A stretch of DNA of 64,000 nucleotides from Strix aluco (GCF_031877795.1 NC_133939.1:6553698-6617697); one strand, 5' to 3'. Numbered from the stretch's first letter, positions 46,331 through 60,204 are shown. A program made the numbers and translations. Notes: generated from the letters alone by a model not told the origin.

Positions 46331-49300
46331 CTTTTTACGCATAGTTCACTTAACAGGCATATTGCATATACTTTGACAAGCTCGAAGCACACCCAGCATT
46401 ATGAATAAACCCTTTATTCATATTTTTGAAACACTTGCAAGTCTTGTCAGGCTTCTAGAAAGTTAGAGGTTTTAGCTTTCTAACATAGAGTAGTGATGAC
46501 TAGAGTAGGGAAGAGAGTGGATGTAAAAGAGTATATTTTTCCAAAATCAGCTATCAGACTGCAGTTAGAGAAACAGCTGGGCTGTGGGTAGCAGCGGGTG
46601 TTAGCTACTCTCAGAAAAGAGCTTTGCTGCTGCTTTGAGCAATCCACCTGTGCACAGCCCACCCATTTGCTTTAGCAGTCCGACTTCAGTGACTACTGAC
46701 TGTGTGGACCACAAGCTGAGCCCAGCTCCTCCCTTCTGCAGGAAGAGAAGAGCAATAACAGGGTGATGGTGTGGCTGGAGCCAAGCATCTGGCCACCCCT
46801 ATAGAGAGAAGCCGGTTAAATACACCGATCTCACACAGAGTGCTGGGCAGTCACTTAGGTAAGCCCTACCACCACGTCACACCAGAGGTGCTGCCATACC
46901 ACGCTGAGTTACGTATCCCTGTGGGTAAGGGATGCCTGTTGCTCAGGAAACAGGCATATGCTAATAAATCTTAGAGAAGAGTGACATTCAGCGTGCTTTT
47001 CAACATACAAATTGTGACTAGCACATAAAGAACATGGCTTTTTCTGAGATAAAACACCTTTGCTGTCTGCTTAAATATGCCACTCTGAATCAGTGCTCTG
47101 AGTATGATATGTGGTAGCTGACACGCACGCCATGACCGCGACTAGAGACTAAATGGACTTCCTCTGTAGCATTTTGATGATCACACAAGCAGAGCACTGA
47201 TGATGTGAAGGCATTAATACCTTATAGGACCAAGCTGTCAGATCTCAGTATCTTAATGAGAAGACAAGAAACCAAGCGTGACCTAGCGTTAACAGCATGT
47301 TAAAGTTGATATACCCAGCTCACAAGGGGACAGAGCCACACGGTTCTTCTTGGAGTCACTGAGAGTCATGGGGCTGCCTAGTGAATCCTCAGCTGGTATT
47401 TTAATCCATCCACTAATATTAATATCTTAAATTTTCTCTATTCAGCCATATTGTGAATATGATTTGCCAAATACAGAAAGTCACAACTGACTGATCATCA
47501 GCCTGCTCAGATAGGCACAGGCAAGCAGACATGCCACTACCAGTTCTGTGCACAGAAATAATTAAAAATCCACCTGAAATACAAGCCAGGATTTGATTAA
47601 CTGACACCAAACACCATGTTTATAGAAAGGAATGATCAATATGGAGTAAAGCAAGAAATAAAGAGTAAAAAAATATTTTATATATGCTTTGGATTGTCTC
47701 AGTTAATTTAGTACAGCAGCACTTGAAACACCTCCATGACTGCAGGCTGACAGGCTCTGCCTGGTCTCCTCCCTGCACCCCCTCAGTCTGTGCTCGTACA
47801 CTGGGGGTGGGCAGGGGAGCCGACACAAACGCTGAGAAGTGCTTAATGATCACCATGCTCAGTGCTGTACCTTGTACTATTTTTTTCAATTCTATTCAGT
47901 CCAATCCCTAAGCTGATACAGAAATATCAAATACACCCAGTCTAACAGTCCCTTTCCCAGAGCAAATACTAAAGGTAGCTCTGAGCCAGGACTGACATTT
48001 CCATGGCACAGAAGCACCTACGATAGTGCATGTCACTGCAGCAAGCAGAGCTGTTACTGGGGAAAAGAAGGGTTGGGACTCTCACTCACTACCCCAAGGA
48101 GGATAAAACACACCAGCAGATAAAAAGGTTTTCTGCAAAATGTGTTAGAGCATGGCACAATCAAACCAGCTACATTGTGAGAAATGCTTATCTTCCAGAA
48201 AAGCACATACTGAAGGGAATGCTCACCATTTCCAAGCATAGCAGCTCCTTGGCTCAGAAGGCTCATCTTACCACAGGTTTTGATCTTTGCAATTAAAGCA
48301 AAGTTTGAAAAACAACTATTAATTTCCATATGAAACAACATTTATGAGCTGACTTTGTAGTATCAAGGACAACTTGGTACATGTTCTTGAAGAGCCCCAA
48401 ACCAGTCTCTAGAAGAGCAACATTACAAGACAGAGACTGCAAACCCAGCCACTTTACAGCTGCTCTAGCTACTACTGCAGCTGGCAGCAGTGAAAACAAA
48501 AAAATTGGCTATTTATCTTTGTTTATAACAACATTTAAGTTTGTAGACAGCAGTGTTTGCAACCCAAAGGCAGTACTAACACTGATGCTTTGAAACAGAA
48601 AATCAACTGTAGCTCTAATATTGCATTGGCATTTCTGTGGAGCTGCAGCTGCTTTCCCTACTGCCCATGCAGCCACAGCCCCGCTGCTCATTTATAAACA
48701 CGGCAGATGTTAAGGGAGGGCATCGATAAAGCAGTGCTTGTGCAGGTTACTCAACATATCATGGAAAGATGGAGGGGGGAGGATTGCTGCATTACTCCTC
48801 CAAGCAATGTCTATGCGAAAGAGGAGACACAGCCAGGGCTATTACCATAGCTGCCCCAAATTAAGTCCATTATATGTGGGTAAACAGATCTGGCGTGCCA
48901 AGGCCCATGTCTGTGGGCTTGTTTGCATTCCAGCTACTCAGTCCCTGTTTGTCTCAGGCTGGACACCTTGACAGAATTGCCTTGTATGTCCTGGTCTTGT
49001 TCTGACAGGAGCTCCAAGCAATATTAACAGAGATAAAAGATCTCAACAACTTACAGAAGGAAGGATGAAGATGCCTTTAGGAAATATTTATCTTTGAGCT
49101 ACTCAGTTCTGTTTGAATAAAATTTGAATAGATTTCTCTTGATAATGCCAAGTCCACTGGATCATATAGAGCTAAAAAATGAACCCAGGAGCATCAGAAG
49201 ATACTGGGAACAGGGCAGCTCAGGGAGAAGGTGCCAATAAAATGGAATTTTCTTTTCAGCTCTGTGATGCTAAAACAGACACCCTCCATGAAGAGCACCT

Positions 49301-51319
49301 GAACCCAAGCCCTTCCTGGTGAACTCAAATGGTTGCTGTAAAGCCTGAGTTCGTTGCTCAGCCCCCCCCCCAGAACTAGTGCATTACAGACTGAAGCTGA
49401 ACTGGGTCAACACATCAAACATTTAAACCCTGCAGCAGTCCTGACCCCAGAGGCAAAGCACCCCCACCCTCCAGCTCCTTCACCCATCACTTTGCTTCCA
49501 GAGCTTCTCTTCTGCCTTCTCTCATGCAAAGTGCAGCAGAGGAGTAAAAGAAAAATTTTACTTTCACTCTTGCCCCAAAGTAGTGCTTCATTCACACAAA
49601 TACTTATTTTTTCTGAACACTGGTAGAAGCAAGCTAGTCTCTCCCTTGGACTGAACCCACGGGATAGTTTTCAAATCCTCCTGGCAGCTTCATCTTGCCT
49701 CCTCTCAAAACTTTTAGCTTCACTGTTTAATGATGGACAACAGAGATGAAATTTATCTCATAGAGCTTCTGTCATCTGAACAGCAGGGATTTAGTCTGAA
49801 CGAGTTATCTTGATTGTCTTTACGAGCATCTCCCCTTTGTGGAGAGAGACAGGCACCCCAGGGAAGGGTTCATGTCAGGCATCTATCTTAGCATGAGGAA
49901 TCAACCAAGCCCCTGGGGGTCCTGTCTCCCTTCACTGCTAGGGAGGAATTTGGGCTAGCTAAGACTTGCTGCCTGGCTGCAGAGTGCCAGAACCACCAAC
50001 ACAACTCCACAGCCACAGCAAACACTTCATTGCCTCTTACTGCTCCTCTGTCTGCATGTTTCAGGGTAACCAGACAGGTGTCCCCAGATGGGCAGCGGGT
50101 TGCAGTCATCACTTCAGGAGCACAGACCTGCAGACCATGCCCCCAGCCAAGCCATGCCCTCGGTATTTGTTGTCGTTTTGCCTACTGTGTCAGCTGCATA
50201 TTTTTTCAGCACAGATTTTAGAGTACTGATTAAGGATAGCGGAGGACTCTCATACATTTACCAAACACTGCAGATCTCCATTCAAAATATTTTAATTTGA
50301 CAGTGATTCTCCTTAACAAATCTGAGATGTCAGTCAACCAAGATCTTAATCCAGTTAAGTGTGCTACATATATTCTATAGTGCTGCTTTTTTAATCAGTG
50401 CCTGTACTCAGACTCCTCATGTGACATTAGTACAGCTGCCTCCATTTACCAAACATTCAAAATTTGTCATCACATTTATTTGGTAAGAACTATTTTCCAC
50501 AAAACCATTCTGACTGGCATTAATTACATTATTCCCTTTTATTTATATCATCTGAGTCCTGATTCCCCCTCAGAAGTGGTTTAAACAGATGGGAAGAGGA
50601 GGAGGGTCCCCCCACAGCAGGCAAGGAGAAGCTTTGAAAGCTCCCTTCAGCAAGTGCTACAGGAGAAGGGAAGCAACCCTTGTAGAAAGCAGAGGCAGGG
50701 CTGTGCTCCGTGTTATTTCAGACCGTGTGTGAAGAGTACAGCGTGAGAAAGCATGCCAGCTGCATGTCCATCTGAGTCCAGTTAAATGATTTTTCAAACT
50801 CCAGAGTGATGCAAGAAGTTCTCAGTTCCTCACCTAAGATATGGGACTTTATTATTACAATGCAAAACAAATGAACTGAAATTGCTTTAGACCATTTTAC
50901 TTTTGGCTGAAATAGGCCAGGAAAGTTCTTGAAAGAGTGGGGATAGTGACCTGTAGCTGAGGAGGACACCTACTCATGTCAATCCTGTCAGTGCCCTCAG
51001 TATCCCAACCATCACTCTCCCATGACCTGTATATCAAGGGACTCTGCTAACGTCCTTAAGCTTTGGCATAAGGAAACAACAGGAGCAAAGCCCTTCTCAA
51101 ACCTGTTAGTACTCTGTAAAAGGTTGCCTTTGAATCACATTTTACAGTTAAATGTTGCAGCTGCTGGTAGTGCGTACAGTAAGTAAAGCTGTAAAATAGC
51201 TCACTTTCATGCTAGTTTCCAGAGGATACTTATTTAAACTTATGTCTATAAGACACTTATTTTCTGGTATAAGTGAAATACATTTTCACTCTTTCTAAAC
51301 AAGCAGATACAATGCTGAG
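46331..51319. other. Non-coding stretch, nothing recognised
   Basis: No exon with splice signals, RNA gene or recognisable repeat was found here. It is probably ARHGEF4 intron or 5' flank. Open frames of 60-95 codons occur on both strands without any family features. Confidence 0.5.
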
Positions 51320-51815
51320 TGACAGGGTGACAAAATGGCAAATGAAATTCTATGCTGACAAATGTCACACAAGCAATATCTAACACAAATGACTGACTAA
51401 ACAACCTACTCCTCAGGAATGTCTTTGCAGACAGATTTAAGAAAACATCGGCCTGCTCCATCAGGGTCAGGAAGCCTGAATGTCAGGAATGACTCAGAAA
51501 GAAAGAGGGAAGAGGACAACTAGACAAAGCACAAAGAGCAGCACAAATCGAAAGTGGGAAGAGTTTCTAGGCCTGTACAAGCTAAACAGACCTTGAAGCT
51601 GCAACAGAGAAAGGTGGATGGAGGGTGGCCATGAGATGAAGGCTTACAAAATGGTTATTCATAATGCAAGGTTGATGGGTGCCCAAGAAGTTTAGTACAA
51701 AAGCAGTACATTTTCCCTGTGGTGTGTAATTAAGCTGTGCCACAGGATGTCACAGAACCAAACGTAGATGATTTAAAAAGAGATTAAGCAAATGTATGTC
51801 CTTCAAAGCCATTTA
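51320..51815 (+). mobile_element. Ancient CR1/L3-like LINE remnant
   Basis: Scattered blocks follow the order of an old CR1-type ORF2 3' half: gcaaatgaaattctatgctg (the KWQMKFN-type segment), ggccatgagatgaaggctta (the tataaaat block), gtgccacaggatgtc, and gattaagcaaatgtatg. They are separated by diverged sequence. Each block resembles the consensus only loosely, so this is far older than the CR1 copy at 43-46 kb. Confidence 0.6.
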
Positions 51816-52571
51816 AACACACCGTATCTGGATACAGCCCATCAAGGATCTTAAACACACCTGGAAACACACAAAAGGGAAAGAGCCAGGCCATACTTGC
51901 ATCTATTCCTGAGCAGCTACCCCAAGTCACAGATAAAAGCGTTACTGATTGGCCCTATAGAGATGGTCTTAGGATATCAGGGTAGTAAAAAACACAAAGG
52001 AAAAGAAATGTTGACTATTCGTATTACCAACAAATAGTTCTTGAAAATGGTGAGCTCTGAAAATGTTAACTTGACAGGGACAGCTATATTCCCTGAGTTA
52101 CAGCAACACTCTCATTCTGGTGGAAAATTAGCAATTGCCAGCACAGTAATTACAAGGATGTTAGGATGTCCTCTGGGGTAGGCTGTCATCCTCCTGGCTG
52201 GGAGTCCTCAGGCAGAGTAAGTGTAGCACTTCCACAGGGCTTCAACACAACAGATCCCACACACTTTATCCTACCCACGCAACACTCGCCAGGAGCACGG
52301 AGGAGGGTCAGGCCACACACCTGGAGTATCCATTCATCCCTACCACATGGATAGCTGACTCTTGGTCTTTTTTTCCCAAAAAAGGGAGGATGAAAGTGTA
52401 CCCAGGAAAATCTGTCTGTTCAGACACTGTCTGGGAGGCTTTCAGAGAGGAAGAGTCCCTGCGCAGAGGTTACAGGAGCGGGTGAGCCACGTCCTCACTC
52501 AAAATGTTCAGAAAGGCCTTTACAATTAAGAGCTCAAAGGACCTCCAAACCTCCTTAAGCATTCAGAGAAC
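51816..52571. other. Non-coding stretch, nothing recognised
   Basis: Short stretch between the old LINE remnant and the tandem repeat. I see no gene or repeat in it. Confidence 0.5.
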
Positions 52572-52719
52572 TTAAGTCATTCCAAAGCTCTAAATCAGCT
52601 TAAACTCATCTAAGGCCTTAAAGTGTTTTAAGCATTTTAAACCCATCTAAAGCTTTAAAGTGGCTTAAGGAGCTTGAAATACTCTAAGGCTTAGAAGTGG
52701 TTTGTATCTTTAACTTCTG
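52572..52719 (+). repeat. Imperfect 37-bp tandem repeat (about four units)
   Basis: Units begin at 52609, 52646 and 52683, exactly 37 bases apart, each opening TCTAAGG or TCTAAAG, followed in the first two by CTTTAAAGTGG or a near variant and a TTAAG core. A more diverged unit precedes them (52572-52608), sharing the tcagcttaaactca end. The third unit decays after aagtgg. This is a small minisatellite in otherwise unique DNA. Confidence 0.8.
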
Positions 52720-55700
52720 GCTCCTCATACCTCTCCCAATTTTGTCACATTCATCACTCTAGGTTAAGGTAGGATCCAAGTGCCACCGTCCCATTTGCCC
52801 CAAACAGCCCAGATCTCTGATAGAATCACTCTTTTTAACCCCCTTTCCAGCTCTTTTAGGGTGCTCCAGGGAGTGCTGAGCCCCTCTCTCCTGGCTCAGC
52901 ACAGACTCCACACCCCACAGCTCTGACAGCAGTGGCTGGAGGTGGGTGCACACAACTACTGCAGGGTTTATAACAGGGTTTATTGGGCTGGTGCTGTAGC
53001 AGCACCTGGAAATCAGCCACACACTTTCCTCCTATTTTCTTTGCTTTCAAACTGGAAAGGAGTGAGGCCTTGGGTTGAACTCTCAGGTTTGAACAAGACT
53101 TTGACCTAGGGCTCACACATCTACAAAGTTTCTAGTTTCTGGTTGAGTTTGGCTGCAGATGAAAGCTGTGTCAGACTGACTTCCCCTCATACCTCACCAA
53201 CAATTTTGAAGAATACTGCAGAATATGAAGCATATCGGGTTAATGCAATTTTTACATTTTCTGATGCCTTGATTTTAACTGTACAATCTGTGAATGGAAA
53301 TAGCCCGGGATGTGTCTGTTTGGTTGTCCTCACATTTAAGAGTGAGTGCATCTTCCTTACACTACCGTTTCTCTGGCACCCAAATGAAACTATTTTCTTT
53401 AGAAAATTTTACTCAATCTTACAATAACACATTTTTCTGTCACTGATGCTACAAACTTGCCTCGTTCCCCTCTTGCTGCTGCCTATAGCATTACCTTTCC
53501 TCTGTGCATTGCCCACCAACACATCCCCTTGGAACGCTTCCCATCCTTCTCCCTCTCTGCAGGACAGCTCCCGATTCCACTGCCTCGCCCATGACTTAAT
53601 TTTGAGATTTTTCTTTTCTACCTTTTTTTTTTTTTGCTTCCTCTTTCACTATTATTTCTTTGGACAAGTGAGGAATATACCGTACAGATTCCCCAGGACA
53701 ATGTATCCAAAACAGTTCAGCTGCAGCTCATCCAACACATGGATTTATTGAGGATAAATGTTACATCCTGGCTCTTTACAGAAGAAAAGGAAAGGGAACC
53801 ATGCAGTTCCTGGAGCTCTCTTGACTGTTGCTATTCCCTTCCCCCACAAGATACAGCAAGTTACAGAATCAGTTATCGCTTGAAGGCAAATTAATCTAAA
53901 TTTGTTTTACTAATAAGGTTCAAGAAAGCATTTTAAAGCAGATACAAGCCGTGTTGCTAGCAAACCACTCTGAATCATCAAAAGGTCAGCATCTCTTTGG
54001 GCTCTCTTTGGGCAGTAAGCCAGAAACACAGTGCGCGGCTTTCCTTTTCATGTGTGTGCATGATTCCATTTTAATGGAACCCACTGCAAAGAACACGCTG
54101 AAATGATTTTTATTGCTCCTGTCTCCTGTGAAAACATCTCCCTTGGATTAACAGCACTGTGCCAAAGTCTGTACAACACTGCTAAGCGCTGGTGGACATG
54201 CTGGGCGAACAGAGATTGTTTAGCAATTTCCATGACCTGGCTCTCAAAGATGGTCTCCCTGCCTCAAACAAACCCATGCAAAGTTTAGTATCTGTTTCCT
54301 TTCTTCACCTTCTCCTAAGAGAGAAACCTTGCAGGTTTTTGGTGACCAAAAACTTATGATTTTCACCTCCATCCCACCCCCCGCCACCTTTCTGGTGATC
54401 TCTCTCCCAGTGCACACACTGTTTTAGATCCTTTCTTCACTGAACTGTCAGTCCTTTTCTTTGAAAATGGGACAGAGGAAAATCTGAATATCAACAGAAC
54501 AAAAGAACAAAAAACCTTGATAATGTCTCACTGTCAGGCAAAGGAGGATGGCTAGCCTTTGTTTTTGGTTAGTATCTGTAAATATAAAAATGAGTAATTT
54601 CTACTAACCTTTCATACTTCATAACCTTTCAGTATCACTAACCTTTTCATATTCCAAGTGGTCTGTGCTAGGTAAAGAAGATTGATTCAAGAAGCAGCAG
54701 TTTCCTGGGATCTTCTGAGACCCTGTACTATTTTGCCTTTGAATATATCCATTTTATTAATTTGTCTCAAGTCCACACCATCTGGATGAAGAGACCTAAT
54801 GGCCTAAACAAAGCTAAAGCCTCAAACAACAATCACATTCCTGTTTCCAAGACCACCTTGCAAGCAAGCCCTCTAACTACAGGAGACTGTTAGTAGTCCT
54901 GTAGACTGTTGCTGTTCCTCCTGTAGAACATGGCTTCTTTAGTCCAAACAGGAAAAGATCAACGTATCCCCTGTTCCTCACAGGTTCTCATTTTAGTTGC
55001 CTTGACTCCCTGAACAACCCTCACATAGTGGCCACAGGCTTTTCAGTACGACAAAGTAGTTTTGCAAAAGCAGCTCAGTGCAGAGCACATTCTGGTAAAG
55101 CAGGCAGCAATGGGATACTGCAGTCCCTGGCTCTCCTCTCTTGGCATCTAGAGCAAGTCTTCTCACTCCATAATTAGATAGTGCTTAGTATAACAAGTCC
55201 TGACTCCTGGGTGCAACAGGTGTGAATTGAGATACTAAAAATACTAAGTCATGACTCCTTAGCAGCCTATCTTTTCTTAATCTCCTGCTGGAACTATTTC
55301 ATTTGGTGAGGTGAGGAAAGCTGTCTTAGGCTGCTGCTGAGAGATCCTGGTGTAGCTCTTTAGATTCACATCGGATGCCTACATACAATGTTTATATTTC
55401 CACACAAAATTTGCCACAACTCTGCAGACACTCAGCATGCCAAGACTGGACAAGATCATGATTCAAGACAACTGCAAGCAGTCAAACCCAGCTCTACTAC
55501 GCTGTTCTGAGCCACATTACCACAAAGACTACAGACACTGGGCCTATAAATAGCATTCGTGACCTGCCCCTGCACAGTGGTCACTACAAACCAGCACAGC
55601 TTAGTAGAAGACAACATACTAATTCCATTCTTGTGTTGATATCCTAAATGGATGCAACACCAAACAAGCACAAAATTTTTAAGTATGGATGCTATGGTGG

Positions 55701-58700
55701 TTTGCTCCATGTCCTGTGTCACCTTGGCTTTGCCCAACAGCCTGCTCTGGATCAGAGCTGCTGCAGGAAGGAAGGTGGGGTGTGAAGGCAGCCTCTCCTC
55801 CCCCAGCTGGTAGAGGCTCGACCTTGCTCTGCCACCAAGGGACAGCAGAGATTCAGGTGCCCAATGTGAAACTGGTGCTGTCTGGAGAGAAAAGCATGCT
55901 GGAAGGGACTGCGCTGGGGTCTCCCTCCTTGGAGGGAGAAGGGGAAGACATGGGACCTCAGTGCTGCAGCAGGATGCATGGGACCAGAGCCCTGCACCAG
56001 GGACTTGTTCCAGAGGGGCAGAGCAGCTGGTCAGCTACAAAGGAGAGCAAACTCCCAAATTTCTCTCTCCATAGTCCTTCACACCTGACAGACTCCTCTG
56101 CTGAAAGGTTCAGCAACATCCTCTTGGTACCTGGGGAGACGTTTTTCTTTTAGCATTACCATCATAGCTGAGCTGACTATCACTCTTACCAATTACAAAC
56201 ACAGAAGGCTTGCAGCGTGCAACAGGACAGAGAACACCACTATGGGTCTTCAGCAGGTCCAAGTCCTGTTTCCACCACTGCCAAACAGACAGAGAGTGGG
56301 TGCACTGCATGCGATAACCACAGTCATGCCTGGAGTAATCCCAGCTAAAGAACAGATACAAAGATTCAAATAAGACATAATTTTATTCCAGAGTTTCCAG
56401 CACATTCTGTCGTTAAACAGTGACATGGCATAAATAACAAGTACTCCCCCTCTTAAAATCTTTCTTGAACCTGTGTAATGGGACTTCTTTTGTTGGTTAT
56501 TTTTTTCTGTAAATCAAAACATTGGAAGCATTAATTAAAAGTAATTGTTGATGGTATCATCCTAAATGCTTACTGTGTTTCTTATCTGGCCAGCTCATGC
56601 CTTAGATTCCAAGAATAAATCACAAAGACAGCAGATACCACGTATCACCACAGAAATGAGTTTAGCCTGAGAGAACAAATTAAGAAAAGATACAATCTAA
56701 AGCCCAGATCTCCCTTTGAAATGATGTCTTGATCTCACTTCTGTTAATAGATTCTCTTTGCACTTCCGAGGCTCAAAGTAAAGCAGTAGCAGAGCAAAGC
56801 TCTTGACTGTTAAATGTTCTGGTGAACTTGTCCCAGGCAGGGGCAACACAGACTACCCGTGCAGGGCTCAGGGAAGCAGTAGCCTGTCCCATCTCTGCAC
56901 GCTGCTTTGTCCCGCAGCTGGAGTACACCAGCACCACAGTGGCAGCACGGGGAAAGAGTGGTGGCACAGCTCTTATTCTGCATCCCGGGGAGGAGGAGGA
57001 GGAGTGCAGCAGCCCCGAAAGGGCCTGGCTGACGTGACCTGGTCTGCAGCAGAAGCGGAGAGCACAGCGGGCACCAGGCACACCAAGTGCTTTGCAGAGG
57101 GGCAGTGATGGGTGGCTCCCCCTTCCCTGGCTGCACTGCTCTCTTCCTGGGGCTACGGCCCAAATGCCATGGCAGAACCTGTCATTCGGATGACTGCAGG
57201 GAAGGCAATCACAGCTCTCCTGCAGAGCACCAGTCTCTTGTGTCAAATAAGTGCACCAAGAGCAAAGAAAAAAAAAACAGCTTTGTAGACAGAAATGCCA
57301 AAGGCTTCTCCTTCTCCACCATCCATAGCTCCTACACAAACTTTATTTTTCTGGGCTTTATCAGCCATCGCAGCTTCTTCAGCCAAGATCCGAGACAGGC
57401 TTGAATGAGTCACAACTAATGTCAGACTGATAAATGCTTATATATGTCACAGCTGCAGCTTCCAGCTGAAAGTATACAGCTGTAGGCAAAGTTGAGGAAG
57501 GAGAAAAACACTTGGTTCCCCATAACAAAACTCAACATGGATGCCTCAGGATTAGTCAGGTATCAAACACCTAGACAAGCAGTGAAAAGAGAAAATTAAA
57601 ATTGACCTGATATTAAATATTAAGAGGAAAATTGTTCCCAGGCTCTTAGCAACCAGCATTAACACCTGCGGCAGGCAGTGTTAGTACACATATCTCCAAT
57701 GAGTTATTACACATATCCTTGTAATCTTGCAGTTTGTCTTATCAGGATTTTTAAATGCAAAAACCATTCTACTTTTTTTGCTCCCAACTACTCTGGTACA
57801 AATAATCTGGTGAAATTGCCTTATGCAGGGGTAATGCAAATTCTCCCATACAGGGAAGGGGGAGGCAGTTTCACCAGGGGTTGCATTACCTTTTTCTATA
57901 ACATACTTTTCTTCCAGGTTTTCCCTCACTGTCCTGGACTCCCCCTAGCCCTTGAAGAAAACAGTTCTTGGCTTTATTTCTCTAGCAGCTGACAGGTCTT
58001 CTCCCACTGGGGAAGTCTCAGGTCCTTTGCATCAACAACTGCAACGTTTCCCAGAGGGGTGAGCTGCCTGGCGGGGAGCAATGTGGCAGCTCTGTACCTC
58101 AGAGGCATTAACTGCCCAAACTCATGTTATGCCTGAGACTTACATTTTCTCTCTAGTATCAGCGAGCATTTTGGGTCACTGGATCAGCTGTTAGCAAGAC
58201 ACTCCTCTACCTCCCATTACACGCACTGGCTGCTTCTGCACAAGCTTTGATGTGTCAGAGCAGCAAAGGCAAATGGCTCTGGCTCCCACAGACACAGCTG
58301 CTGTAGCTGGGCAGAGAAAAGGGAACTTTTTGGAAATAAGGACACCATACCAGGAATGGTGCAGATATGGTAAAAGTGGGACAGAGAGCAGGGAAGGAGG
58401 AGTTTGCAGTGTTGTGGGAGCACTTGCCTGCTCACAGCAGGGCTGTGCCTGCCCCGGCAGCCTGCCATTGCCAGGTTTGGTATCCCATCCTTTCAAAACC
58501 CAGCAGAGTCCTTTAGCGAGCAGCGGGAATAGGGTGTCCCCAAACCGAGCAAGAAGCAGCTAGTAGAGGGTGAATTACATCATCACCAAAGACCAGCTCC
58601 AGTTGCCTAATCAATTCTGTGGGACACTAAATAAAAGAAGTTCCTGGGAAGCTTCCCTGAAGCACCTTTCTAGGCAGAGTGTAACAGGAAGCTACAGTCT

Positions 58701-59979
58701 CCAGTTCAGTGACAAAAGCCACCCAAGGAGCATCTCAGTGTCATGACACCAAGCTAAACAAGAGCATGAGTCACTTCATATACCTAGGATCAGTCTTGGC
58801 TGGCAAACTATTGTGCTCAGCCTACCAGCTGCCCCACATGGCTTCCATGTGCCAAGCCAAACGTTTGGATTATGAATGGAGTCAACCTACCGAATACTCT
58901 CCAGAGCTACGTGTGTACATGCAGGGCCTGTGAATAACTGTAGTTCTCATCTAACATCAGATGTGTTCTGCACTATTTCAAGATACAGAGCAGGCGAGAC
59001 AGCAGTAACTGACAGTTCAAACACATTGCAGGGGCTGCCATGACACTGAGGCCTGTTACTGCTCCCACTGCTGTCGAGAACAAAACACTCACCCACTAGA
59101 TGAGGGGTGAGAACTTCTGAACACTCAAGCACTTTCAGATCTTGCTCAAACGCTGTGAGGGCAGATCATCCACAAGCAGCTGCCAAAAGCTTTCTGTACC
59201 TATGACCCCAAAGCCATACTTTGGTCCCTCATCTGTCATTTGAAGACAGGTATGCTTTCACATCTTTCACTTGTCCTTTCCAATAAACAATCTTTTTTCC
59301 ACCTCACGCCATAAAGGTCTGATTCCAGCTGTAACTAAGACCACAGGTAAAGTTTACAGGGGAGAGAAAACAGATTTGTTTGAAAGCCAGTGCTGTGTGC
59401 TGAGGTTTGAGTTGTTTTGTTTTGTTTTGGTTTTTTTAATGGTAACTTCAGAAAACAACATACTCTGGATGATTCCAGTGGCTGTTTATCACAATGTCTA
59501 GCTAATAGACTTAACAGCCTAGTTTGAGATTTTTAATAATTCAAAACTGTTCATCCAGATAAGAGATTCCCAGAGAAGTGCAGAGAGCTGGGGCCTGCTG
59601 CTGCCCCACACCCAGCACTGCAGGAGACTCTCCTCTCTCAGGGAAAAGGATGTTCCATACTCAGATGTAACAGAAAGGAGCTCAGCAAGAACAAATTTCA
59701 TTTCTTTGTGTGCTAAAGTGATGTGATTTTGTACAACACTAATGTATTACACACAATCACATAAATAACTGGTACAGAGTACATCACTCATGATGACAGA
59801 CACAACATGACCATCCAGCCTTTCTCAACATCAGATCACACTTCAGGAGCCATAAACATTCAAGTCTGAAAGGACTGCAGTAACTTCAACCATTAATGCC
59901 AGCAAATGCACAACCCTCGTGAAAGCTGCACTTAAATGTCAGATTACCTAACACACAAAATTAAGGATCCTGCTGAATT
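52720..59979. other. Non-coding stretch, nothing recognised
   Basis: Seven kilobases without a supportable exon. The longest open frame (minus strand, 56773-57339, 188 codons) is Cys- and Ser-rich low-quality coding sequence with no domain. A T14 tract lies near 53622-53635. It is probably intron or intergenic DNA upstream of the ARHGEF4 SH3 exon. Confidence 0.5.
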
Positions 59980-60204
59980 TTAAGGGCTTGGATATTTTTC
60001 ACAGTCTCCAGCACAAACGCAAGCAGTGTCGTTAAGAACAGTGCACCGTGGCTTCCTTTCCAGTCTGTCTTCCTCCAGAAAGTGGTCTCCTTCAATGCCA
60101 TCAAGTTGCTCCAGTGAGGTGCCAATGCCCAAGTCTGGAAGTGCTGTGATGTACAGGGCTGCTGATAAAAATATCATTGAGGTGAATAGGCCTGGAGCGA
60201 GCAT
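59980..60204 (-). CDS. Unrecognised 74-codon ORF, possible small secreted cysteine-containing precursor
   Basis: I do not recognise this ORF and it may be chance. Read from the ATG at 60204, it has 74 residues. Residues 4-22 are a hydrophobic stretch (PGLFTSMIFLSAALYIT) like a signal peptide. An acidic segment (about 30-47, including GIEGDHFLEED) follows. Then comes a basic site (RLERKPR, 47-53) and a short tail with four Cys in the spacing C-x7-C-x-C-x3-C (residues 54-68). That layout suits a small disulfide peptide cut from a precursor, but no known family fits the spacing. The base before position -2 is A (a fair start context). The frame stays open for 47 more codons upstream without an ATG, and the opposite strand is also open. 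It lies 0.8 kb downstream of the 53-codon ORF on the same strand. Confidence 0.2.
   Translation of the reverse strand: MLAPGLFTSMIFLSAALYITALPDLGIGTSLEQLDGIEGDHFLEEDRLERKPRCTVLNDTACVCAGDCEKYPSP

Noticed and set aside
52856..53116. Minus-strand frame with a Lys/Ser-rich start (SKSCSNLRVQPKASLL), considered as an ARHGEF4 5' exon
   Set aside because: It does not match the Asef N-terminal region, has no plausible in-phase donor leading to the phase-0 SH3 exon, and the similarity was impressionistic only.
56773..57339. 188-codon minus-strand open frame, the longest of its kind in the right-hand region
   Set aside because: No recognisable domain, a Cys/Ser/Leu-rich composition typical of chance frames in GC-richer DNA, several overlapping frames on both strands, and no splice-site context.
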